Shown here one piece after another: positions 26,807 to 33,070 of a stretch of DNA of 33,070 nt (within the stretch, counting starts at the first letter, position 1; each line of letters opens with the position of its first letter). The DNA is taken from assembly GCA_030726975.1 (NCBI GenBank), contig JANRCO010000030.1:1-33070 (forward strand), read 5' to 3'. The stretch is from Ilumatobacteraceae bacterium. Lineage in GTDB: Bacteria; Actinomycetota; Acidimicrobiia; Acidimicrobiales; Ilumatobacteraceae. A program made the position numbers and the translations under genes. The notes below the pieces were generated by a model. The model did not search any database. It was not told the origin of the DNA and saw only the letters and a program-made list of their open reading frames with translations.

Positions 26807-26826
26807 CCTCTACCATTTGGTAGAGG
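26807..26826. promoter_or_regulatory. Perfect 20-bp palindrome, probable TetR operator
   Basis: CCTCTACCA-TT-TGGTAGAGG has exact 9-bp arms with a 2-base centre. It lies in the 62-base gap between the divergent tetR-type gene (26848) and the lipid-type operon (26785). It would overlap promoter elements on both strands, so one bound dimer could repress both units. Palindrome seen directly; ligand and binding inferred. Confidence 0.75.
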
Positions 26827-26847
26827 CGAACGGGAAAGTGGGAAAAT

Positions 26848-27456
26848 ATGGCCGAAATCCGTAAAAAACATGCTCAACCCACGCGGGAGCGCATTCTCGA
26901 TGCGGCCCTTGACCTCTTTGGTTCGGGTGGGGTCGACGCCACCAGCTTGGATGACATTGCCCGCGCTGTGGGGGTGGCCAAGCAGACCGTGCTCTACTGG
27001 TTCGTTACCAAAGAAGAATTGGCTGTTGCAGTGATGCAGCGCGTTGCCGATGAACTGGTGTTGGAAATTGGTGCCGCTATTCGCTCGGCCCCACATGGTT
27101 TTGCACGTATTGAGGCAACAGTGACCGCGGTCTTTCGCCCAGCCATTCGCCGGCCTGCATTACTTGGTCTCATTCGCGAGCTCAACCGCTTGCCGCCAGC
27201 ACTCAGTGAAGCACTCATCGACAAGGTGGCTCCACTCATCAACATGGCTGCAATCTATTTGGAAAAAGAAATGGATGAAGGGCGCCTACGTCGTGCCGAC
27301 CCCCATTTGTTGTTGGCCTTTGTGTATTCCACTGTGGTGGGTGTTGCTACAGAGCCGGTGGCGCTTCGTGCTGTGGGGTGGCAACCAACAACGGTGGGTC
27401 TGCGTGCATTGCGTCGTGAGCTGCTCGAATTTTTGCGAGCAGCACTCACGCCTTAG
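26848..27456 (+). CDS. TetR-family transcriptional regulator
   Basis: 202 aa. The N-terminal TetR DNA-binding domain is clear: TRERILDAALDLFGSGGVDATSLDDIARAVGVAKQTVLYWFVTKEELA (about 12-60), with the recognition helix around VAKQTVLYWF. The C-terminal ligand domain has no recognisable subfamily signature. The gene diverges from the fatty acyl-CoA reductase operon across a 62-base gap containing the perfect palindrome, so it most likely represses that operon and itself, releasing in response to a lipid or acyl-CoA. GGGA six bases before the ATG is a weak ribosome site. The stop shares TTAG with the convergent ddl stop. Confidence 0.93.
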   Translation: MAEIRKKHAQPTRERILDAALDLFGSGGVDATSLDDIARAVGVAKQTVLYWFVTKEELAVAVMQRVADELVLEIGAAIRSAPHGFARIEATVTAVFRPAIRRPALLGLIRELNRLPPALSEALIDKVAPLINMAAIYLEKEMDEGRLRRADPHLLLAFVYSTVVGVATEPVALRAVGWQPTTVGLRALRRELLEFLRAALTP

Positions 27457-28502
27457 TGGCTGGTGTGTCGGCGACGACGAGCGTGTCGTTCGAAGGCCAG
27501 CTCAATGAGGCGGTCGATGAGGTCGCTGTAAGAGATACCTGTTTGTTCCCACAACTTTGGGTACATCGAAATCGGTGTGAACCCGGGAATCGTGTTGACC
27601 TCGTTGCATAAGAAGCGTGAGGTTGATTCTTCAAAGAAGAAATCGACTCGGGCGAGGCCGTCGCAACGGAGCGCTTTGTAAATGTTGAGGGCTTTTTCGC
27701 GTACTTCTTGCGATTGCTCTGCGGTTAACAGCGCTGGAATATGCAACGTGGCACTGTTGTTGACGTATTTGTCTTTATAGTCGTAGAACTCGCCAGCAGG
27801 AACAATTTCTCCAGGCACCGAGGCAATGGGATCCATATTTCCTAGAACCGCAATTTCAATTTCTCTTGCGGCAATGAATTCTTCGCAGATTGCCCATTCG
27901 TCGTATTGAAAGGCCAGGTGCAGTGCAGTCATGAAATCTTCGCGACGAGCAACCTTGCTCACACCTACAGACGAGCCCATGTTGGCGGGTTTGACGAAAA
28001 TAGGGTATCCGAGTTGGTCGATGGCGGCATCAATATCGGCTGGTGAACATTCACCGTCACGCAGTGCAATAAAAGCAGGCTGCTCAATGTTGTGGTGCTG
28101 CAATATTTGTTTGCTCACCACTTTGTCCATGCACACTGCGCTCGATAAAACGCCAGACCCTACGTAAGCGATATTGCCAAGTTCGAGCATGCCTTGCACG
28201 GTTCCATCTTCGCCGAGGGGTCCGTGGAGCAAAGGCAAAACAACGCATTGTGTAGAGAGAGACGTAATGGTTTGCAAATTTGTTGGCGTACCGGTGGTTG
28301 ATAAACGACCTGTGGCCAACTCATCACGTGTGGGGGTGACGAGATTCCAATTGCCTGCTCGGCTAATACCAATCGTGGTGATGTCGTATTTCTCGGTATT
28401 GGCTGCCGCAATGACATGAGCTGCTGTAACGCAACTGACGTCGTGCTCTGCGGACTCGCCACCAAAGAGAACAATAAGAGGAATGCGGGAAGAAGCGTTC
28501 AT
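27453..28502 (-). CDS. ddl: D-alanine--D-alanine ligase
   Basis: 349 aa ATP-grasp ligase forming D-Ala-D-Ala for peptidoglycan. The N-terminal domain starts LIVLFGGESAEHDVSCVTA, with PLLHGPLGEDGTVQGMLE in the first D-Ala site. The ATP-grasp part has YPIFVKPANMGSSVGVSK and AICEEFIAAREIEIAVLGN. The omega-loop FYDYKDKY keeps the tyrosine associated with dipeptide (not D-lactate) formation. CDGLARVDFFFEE and LCNEVNTIPGFTPISMYPKLWEQTG hold the metal and substrate ligands. The ATG at 28502 has GGGGGAAG five bases upstream. It is divergent from murF, which uses its product. The family-level call is secure; I see no resistance-type substitution. Confidence 0.97.
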   Translation of the reverse strand: MNASSRIPLIVLFGGESAEHDVSCVTAAHVIAAANTEKYDITTIGISRAGNWNLVTPTRDELATGRLSTTGTPTNLQTITSLSTQCVVLPLLHGPLGEDGTVQGMLELGNIAYVGSGVLSSAVCMDKVVSKQILQHHNIEQPAFIALRDGECSPADIDAAIDQLGYPIFVKPANMGSSVGVSKVARREDFMTALHLAFQYDEWAICEEFIAAREIEIAVLGNMDPIASVPGEIVPAGEFYDYKDKYVNNSATLHIPALLTAEQSQEVREKALNIYKALRCDGLARVDFFFEESTSRFLCNEVNTIPGFTPISMYPKLWEQTGISYSDLIDRLIELAFERHARRRRHTSH

Positions 28503-28585
28503 ATTTCTTCCCCCGACGGTACACGTGTGGCGAGACTTTTATCGCACTCACGACTTCCGACAGTGGGGAGCAGTATCTTTGGGGC
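28503..28585. promoter_or_regulatory. Divergent ddl-murF promoter region
   Basis: 83 bases between start codons. TATCTT (28574-28579, plus) lies six bases before the murF ATG and fits a leaderless -10. For ddl, a GGGGGAAG ribosome site implies a leadered transcript. ACACGTGT (28521-28528) is an 8-bp palindrome, and TCGCAC nearly mirrors GTGgCGA around GACTTTTA. These are possible operator sites for joint control. Confidence 0.45.
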
Positions 28586-29914
28586 ATGCGCATTCCCCTC
28601 GCTGAAGTTGCAGGCGTCTTGCATGCATCTGTCGTGGGCGAGGTAGGAAGTGTTCTGGTGGCCGACGGCGTGTCGTATGACTCTCGACAAGTACTGCCAG
28701 GAAATCTCTTTGTAGCCATCGTTGCGCAGCGTGATGGTCACGATTTCGTACTCGATGCAGTTCAATCAGGCGCTGCTGCAGTTTTGGTATCTCGAGAAGT
28801 ATTGGGGTGTTCCGTTCCTCAACTCGTCGTGGCCGATACGTCAGTTGCGCTGACCGTACTGGGAAAATGGGCTCGAGAGTATGTGCAGCCCACTGTAGAA
28901 AATCGCGTCATAGGTATTACTGGTTCGGTGGGTAAAACATCAACCAAAGATTTCATCGCAGCAGTTTTACGTTCTCAGTTTGCGGTTGGGGCAAGTGAGA
29001 AATCACTGAACAACGATCAGGGCGTACCTGTTACTTTGCTAAATGCCCCAGATGCGGTTCGCGCACTAGTTGTGGAAATGGGAATGCGCGGCTTTGGGGA
29101 GATTGCACGGCTTGCAGAACTGGTTGAGCCTCATATTGGAGTCATTACTGCAGTGGGTGAATCGCACAGTGAGCGCGTGGGCGGCGTAGATGGAGTAGCG
29201 CGGGCCAAGGCAGAGCTGGTTGAGTCGTTACCTACAAGTGGTTTTGCTGTGCTCAATGCCGACGATGCTCGTGTTGTAGCGATGCGAAGCAAAACCAGTG
29301 CCAAAGCATTCACTTATGGCATTGCAGCCAACGCCGATGTGCGCATATCCGACCTCGTGTTAAACGGCGAAGGCTGTGCTTCGTTTCGCATCACTTCGCA
29401 GTGGGGAAATGGAAGTTGCACGCTCACGGTGCCGGGCAAACACATGGCAAGCAATGCTGCAGCGGCTGTATTGGTAGGGGCCTTATGTGGGGTCACTGTT
29501 GCCGATGCGCTGCGAGCAGTTGAGCACACAGAGGTGTCGCCCATGAGAATGCAAGTACATGCGCTTGCAAATGGCATCTTGCTCGATGATTCATATAACG
29601 CAAGCCCCACGTCGATGGCAGCGGCATTGCATACCTTGGCAAGCATGACCGCTGAACATCGCGTTGCGGTGCTTGGCGTGATGGCAGAAATATCCGATAC
29701 CGAAATGCAGCACAGAAACATTGCTCAGTTAGCGCAAGATCTTGGTATTGAAGTCATTGCATTCCAAACCGACCTGTATGGTTTGGCGAGCAGTAACACA
29801 TATGAAGAGGTGCACGCACTCTTGCAAAAGCGTTCTGCAAACACTGCAATACTTTTAAAAGGTTCGCGTGTCGCGGGTTTAGACGCAGTAACGCAATTAC
29901 TTCTCGGAAACTAA
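28586..29914 (+). CDS. murF: UDP-N-acetylmuramoyl-tripeptide--D-alanyl-D-alanine ligase
   Basis: 442 aa Mur ligase adding D-Ala-D-Ala to UDP-MurNAc-tripeptide in the cytoplasm, the last soluble step before lipid I. The N-terminal UDP-binding domain has DGVSYDSRQVLPGNLFVAI and RDGHDFVLDAVQSGA. The P-loop is GITGSVGKTSTKDFI (about 111-125), followed by SLNNDQGVPVTLL, diagnostic for MurF. LVVEMGMRGFGEI and HSERVGGVDGVARAKAE are in the central domain, and LLDDSYNASPTSMAAAL in the C-terminal domain. Here it lies outside a dcw-type cluster, paired only with ddl, so the two D-Ala-D-Ala genes form a divergent unit. The 3' end overlaps the convergent MFS gene by 18 bases. No Shine-Dalgarno is seen, so the transcript is probably leaderless. 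Confidence 0.97.
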   Translation: MRIPLAEVAGVLHASVVGEVGSVLVADGVSYDSRQVLPGNLFVAIVAQRDGHDFVLDAVQSGAAAVLVSREVLGCSVPQLVVADTSVALTVLGKWAREYVQPTVENRVIGITGSVGKTSTKDFIAAVLRSQFAVGASEKSLNNDQGVPVTLLNAPDAVRALVVEMGMRGFGEIARLAELVEPHIGVITAVGESHSERVGGVDGVARAKAELVESLPTSGFAVLNADDARVVAMRSKTSAKAFTYGIAANADVRISDLVLNGEGCASFRITSQWGNGSCTLTVPGKHMASNAAAAVLVGALCGVTVADALRAVEHTEVSPMRMQVHALANGILLDDSYNASPTSMAAALHTLASMTAEHRVAVLGVMAEISDTEMQHRNIAQLAQDLGIEVIAFQTDLYGLASSNTYEEVHALLQKRSANTAILLKGSRVAGLDAVTQLLLGN

Positions 29915-31174
29915 GTTCTTTCGCGCATCGACAGATGCAATATTGCACCACCACGCAAGTAAGAGCGCCCAAATAGCGCCGCCGATGAGAACCCAGCGTG
30001 CGCCGAAGTGGTCGATGACTGGACCAAACAGCAGGTTGCCAAGGGGTACCGTTCCGCCAAAAGCCATGAACCACAGTGCCATCACGCGACCTCGTTCATT
30101 AGGGGCGAGGCGCGACTGCAAAATGGTCATCATCGCGGTGGTGGTAGCAAAGTATGCAATTCCTAAAAAGAAGCCGACGATAAAGGCTTGAATTGGTGTG
30201 CGTGCAATAGCGAAGAAAAACAAACACACCGCAAATGACGCAAACCCGTATTGAATGATTCTTCGTTTGTCGGCCTTCACAAAAATGGTTCCGATGGCGA
30301 GTCCGCCTAAAGCGGCACCCAAGCCCCAAGTTGCATAGAGCCATTTATAAACAGGAGCCCCTTCATCGATGCCGAAGTTGAGTGATGCAACGGCGGGGAA
30401 GAGGCCGACATATGGCAATGAGAAAAATGAAAAAGTGGCGAGTGAAATGAGGAGGCGATTAATTTCTGTTCGTTCGCGGGCAATCTTTAAACCAGCAGTG
30501 AACTGACGCCATCCTGGCTCAGAGGTGATGCTCTGGAGAACGGGTAGGTGAACTCGCAGCAGCGCCCCGATAACAAAAAAGTAGGTAACTGCATTCATGA
30601 GAAAGAATTGCGATGTCGTGACTCCCCACGCAGACAACACAGCAACGATGATGGGGCCTATTACTCGTGATCCGTTAATGAGAGTTGAATTCAGTGCAAT
30701 GGCGCCAGGCAAATCTTGCGGTGGCACAAGGGTGGGGAGTGATGCCGACCAAGCAGGAGCATTCAAGGCGTTACCCACGCCAACACCGAATTGCATGAGA
30801 AACAGCAACCAAATTGCCGCATCGCTCGCCGCAAGTGGAAACAACATGAGTGAGAAAAATAACTGCACCGTTTGTGTGACGATGAGCCATTTACGGCGAT
30901 CAAATTTGTCAGCAATGACACCCGCGGGAATGGAAAGAATGAGAAGAGGACCGAGCTGAGCAAAAATCAGCAACCCCACCAGCGAAGCTTTTCCTGTGCG
31001 GTGGTAGATGTATGCAGGAAGAACCACATTTTGCATCCACGTGCCGATATTCGACAGGAATGCTCCTATGAACATCAGGCGAAAAGGCGGTGAGGCTAAG
31101 GCTGCCCGGGCGCTTCCTGGAGTGTGTGAGTGCGGTTGAAAGTCGTCAAACGGGTTTGTTGCAGTATCGGTCAT
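29897..31174 (-). CDS. MFS transporter, EntS-like (MFS_3 family)
   Basis: 425 aa with about twelve membrane segments. The N-terminal cytoplasmic tail is followed by SPPFRLMFIGAFLSNIGTWMQNVVLPAYIY (TM1), typical of the enterobactin-exporter-like MFS_3 group. Motif A reads GVIADKFDRRKWL (loop 2-3), and a related NERGRVMALWFMAFGG sits in the second half. Members export siderophores, macrolides or other small hydrophobic compounds, or are uncharacterised; no substrate is indicated. The ATG at 31174 is chosen because the upstream extension is not transporter-like and runs into the preceding gene. The gap to the F420-type oxidoreductase is 17 bases, so co-transcription is likely. The stop lies 18 bases inside convergent murF. 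Confidence 0.9.
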   Translation of the reverse strand: MTDTATNPFDDFQPHSHTPGSARAALASPPFRLMFIGAFLSNIGTWMQNVVLPAYIYHRTGKASLVGLLIFAQLGPLLILSIPAGVIADKFDRRKWLIVTQTVQLFFSLMLFPLAASDAAIWLLFLMQFGVGVGNALNAPAWSASLPTLVPPQDLPGAIALNSTLINGSRVIGPIIVAVLSAWGVTTSQFFLMNAVTYFFVIGALLRVHLPVLQSITSEPGWRQFTAGLKIARERTEINRLLISLATFSFFSLPYVGLFPAVASLNFGIDEGAPVYKWLYATWGLGAALGGLAIGTIFVKADKRRIIQYGFASFAVCLFFFAIARTPIQAFIVGFFLGIAYFATTTAMMTILQSRLAPNERGRVMALWFMAFGGTVPLGNLLFGPVIDHFGARWVLIGGAIWALLLAWWCNIASVDARKNLVSEK

Positions 31175-31191
31175 GTGGGCATGTGCCAGCG

Positions 31192-32247
31192 TTAGCCGGC
31201 TACAAGTTCTGCATAAGTTTCCAGCACTTGTGGCGGTCCACTGATGAGAAATGTGGTGATGCATGTTTCGCGCCACTTCGCCATTTCGTCTTTGATCTTT
31301 GCCATGGGCCCTACAAGTGCCACGTCTTCCACCATTGCTAATGGAATTGATGCTGCAGCTTCTTCTTTCTTGCCTGCGAGGTAGAGATCTTGAACTTTCA
31401 GTGCAACATCTTCGTAGCCCATGCGGGCAAATACTTCAAAGTGGAAGTTGGCACCGCGTGCTCCCATGCCACCGGCGTAGAGGGCAAGGAATGGGCGCAC
31501 GAAGTTTGCGCATGCTTCAACGTCGTCGCCAGGAATAATCATGACGCCAGAGGCAACTTCAAATCGATCTGACTTATTTGCTTCGCCGCTTTTTGCAAAA
31601 CCCTCACTGAGGCACTTGCGGTAAAAAGCATCTTCTTTCGGTGAGAAAAAGAGTGGCAGCCATCCGTCGCAAATTTCCCCTGCGAGTGCAACGTTCTTTG
31701 GGCCTTCTGCGCCAAGGAAAATAGGAATGTCTTTGCGCAGTGGATGCACTGTGCTCTTCAGTGGTTTTCCGAGGCCCGAGCCACCGCGTAACGGGATGTC
31801 GTAGAAATCGCCATGATGGTCAATGGGCTTGTCGCGCTTCAAAATGCTGCGCACCACTTCAACATATTCACGTGTGCGAGCGAGCGGCTTGGGGTACGGC
31901 TGGCCGTACCAGCCTTCCACTACTTGTGGGCCCGAGGCGCCAAGACCAAGAATGAAACGACCATTGCTGAGATGGTCGATGGTCATCGCAGCCATAGCGG
32001 TAGCTGAAGGAGTACGTGCGCTCATTTGGATGATGCCGGTTCCGAGTCGCACGTTTTGTGTTTGCGCGCCCCACCATGCAAGAGGAGTAAGTGCATCACT
32101 TCCGTATGCCTCTGCGGTCCAGACACTGTCGAAACCTAAACGATCGGCTTCTTTGATTCCCTCAAGAGCGCCTTGCGGAGGTCCGCTACCCCAGTAGCCA
32201 GTGTTGTACCCGAGTTTGATTTCTTTAGATGCTGAACTATTCCCCAT
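31192..32247 (-). CDS. LLM-class F420-dependent oxidoreductase (Rv3520c-like)
   Basis: 351 aa TIM-barrel luciferase-like monooxygenase fold. IKLGYNTGYWGSGPP at the N-terminus, TAEAYGSDALTPLAWWGAQT, LGTGIIQMSARTPSATAMAA, and GASGPQVVEGWYGQPYPKPLARTREYVE closely resemble my memory of M. tuberculosis Rv3520c, a predicted F420-using enzyme. It would transfer hydride between F420 and an unknown substrate. In M. tuberculosis Rv3520c lies near cyp142, and here too a P450 gene lies just upstream on the same strand, hinting at shared steroid or terpenoid metabolism. I prefer the ATG at 32247 over a frame extension to 32289: TATCTT lies six bases before it (leaderless pattern) and the family starts there. 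Confidence 0.9.
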   Translation of the reverse strand: MGNSSASKEIKLGYNTGYWGSGPPQGALEGIKEADRLGFDSVWTAEAYGSDALTPLAWWGAQTQNVRLGTGIIQMSARTPSATAMAAMTIDHLSNGRFILGLGASGPQVVEGWYGQPYPKPLARTREYVEVVRSILKRDKPIDHHGDFYDIPLRGGSGLGKPLKSTVHPLRKDIPIFLGAEGPKNVALAGEICDGWLPLFFSPKEDAFYRKCLSEGFAKSGEANKSDRFEVASGVMIIPGDDVEACANFVRPFLALYAGGMGARGANFHFEVFARMGYEDVALKVQDLYLAGKKEEAAASIPLAMVEDVALVGPMAKIKDEMAKWRETCITTFLISGPPQVLETYAELVAG

Positions 32248-32253
32248 GCCACA

Positions 32254-32259
32254 AAGATA
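32254..32259 (-). promoter_or_regulatory. Candidate -10 element (leaderless) of the F420-type oxidoreductase
   Basis: Minus-strand GTATCTT with TGTGGC then ATG is nearly identical to the murF start (GTATCTT, TGGGGC, ATG at 28586). A short hairpin, GTGGC-GAGAA-GCCAC (32261-32275), lies just upstream and may mark the end of the P450 transcript or a regulator site. Confidence 0.45.
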
Positions 32260-32307
32260 CGTGGCGAGAAGCCACCAGCCCCGACTCAAGTGAACAGATT
32301 GAGAAAA

Positions 32308-33070
32308 TCAGGAGCGAGGCGTTGGGGTAAATGTCACAGGAAGTGAATCTGGCCCATAAATTCCTGCAGTTGCGACCTTGTAGCGCGCAGGGCCAGCGAG
32401 TTCGAGGTGTGGCATTCGCGCGGCAATGAGTGGAAGGGCTTCTTGGAGTTCTGCTCGAGCAAGAGAAGCTCCGAGGCAGTAGTGGATGCCCGAACCGAAG
32501 GTGAGTTGTGGCGAGTGCGACTCGGCGCGGTGAAGGAGGAGTTGTTCTGGGTCGTGAAAAACGTCGCCGTCAAAGTTGCCCGTAGCGAGGCTGGGGAAAA
32601 TAAGTGTTCCTTGCGGAAAGAGGATGTCTTTGTACTCAATGTCTTGTGAAGCGAAGCGCCCCGTTGCTCGTACTGCACCGTTGATGCGCATCACTTCTTC
32701 AATGAGACGTTGTGCATGCTCGGGTTGTTCGGCAATGAGACTCCACTCGTTTGGGTGATTGGCAAGAAGTGCAACTGCCAGGCCGAGTTGATTACGCGTG
32801 GTGTCGGTGCCGCCAATGATGACTGCTTCAACCATCATCACAAGCTCATCGTTCGACAATTTGTCGCCTTGTTCTTCGGCGCTGATGAGGCTAGAGAGCA
32901 GATCATCTTGAGGAGACTTGCGACGTGCAGCAATGAGTTCGCGCGTGTAGGCATCGAGTTCGTCTTGGGCCGCCATAATGAGGGGAAGATCGTTTTTGAA
33001 GTTGCTGTCGAAGATACGCAAAATGTCACTCGCCCAGCGGCTAAAGAGTTCCCAATCAGATCGTGGTGCG
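32308..33070 (-). CDS. Cytochrome P450 (5' end cut by window)
   Basis: About 253 codons of the C-terminal part; the frame stays open to the window edge, so the N-terminus lies outside. The I-helix oxygen-activation motif is IIGGTDTTRNQ. The K-helix ExxR is EEVMRINGAVRAT. The haem-binding loop LTFGSGIHYCLGASLARAE contains F-x2-G-x3-C-x-G with the axial cysteine. These are standard for soluble bacterial class I P450s that need a ferredoxin and reductase; neither is in the window. The substrate cannot be inferred; proximity to an Rv3520c-like gene raises steroid or terpenoid oxidation. A 60-base gap separates it from the next gene on the same strand. Confidence 0.93.
   Translation of the reverse strand, partial: APRSDWELFSRWASDILRIFDSNFKNDLPLIMAAQDELDAYTRELIAARRKSPQDDLLSSLISAEEQGDKLSNDELVMMVEAVIIGGTDTTRNQLGLAVALLANHPNEWSLIAEQPEHAQRLIEEVMRINGAVRATGRFASQDIEYKDILFPQGTLIFPSLATGNFDGDVFHDPEQLLLHRAESHSPQLTFGSGIHYCLGASLARAELQEALPLIAARMPHLELAGPARYKVATAGIYGPDSLPVTFTPTPRS

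Overview
The window looks like a gene-dense stretch (about 53% GC by eye) of an actinobacterial chromosome, most plausibly an aquatic Acidimicrobiia (Ilumatobacteraceae-like) lineage. That placement is inferred from the gene set: an F420-type luciferase-like oxidoreductase resembling Rv3520c, a cytochrome P450, acyl-CoA metabolism genes, split glutamate synthase, TetR and GntR/UTRA regulators, frequent leaderless starts and tiny intergenic gaps. I saw no rRNA, tRNA, CRISPR array, insertion sequence or phage gene. 25 protein genes cover almost everything, and no gap exceeds 200 bases. The first and last genes are cut by the window edges.

Layout. (1) 1-2135, minus: acyl-CoA dehydrogenase followed by an alkylsulfatase-like metallo-beta-lactamase-fold hydrolase. 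(2) 2277-10658: a central-carbon block with icd and a quinone oxidoreductase on plus, then gltA, an acyl-CoA carboxylase beta subunit, a LysR regulator and a mitochondrial-type aconitase on minus. A GntR/UTRA regulator diverges from acn. Three genes of consecutive TCA steps (gltA, acn, icd) thus lie within 8.4 kb. They share a leader 9-mer, GCCCCCAAT, and the acn 3' untranslated region carries three hairpins whose loops are all GGGGG in the mRNA. (3) 11477-12991: nitroreductase and a crotonase, divergent. (4) 13145-19811: gltB-gltD (overlapping) and a LysM lipoprotein, behind a 153-base leader with several inverted repeats. (5) 19789-26785, minus: a tightly packed five-gene lipid-type operon: fatty acyl-CoA reductase fused to a HAD phosphatase, zinc alcohol dehydrogenase, LarA (nickel racemase) homologue, PlsC acyltransferase and a PAP2 enzyme. 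It is headed by a divergent TetR gene and a perfect 20-bp palindrome. (6) 27453-29914: ddl and murF, divergent, for the D-Ala-D-Ala branch of peptidoglycan synthesis. (7) 29897-33070, minus: P450 (partial), F420-type oxidoreductase and an MFS exporter.

The two most promising candidates for undescribed biology are the TetR-controlled FAR-HAD/ADH/LarA/PlsC/PAP2 operon and the possible RNA-level link between the acn 3' hairpin array and the C-rich leaders of gltA, icd and acn. Both are inferences from sequence patterns and have not been tested here.
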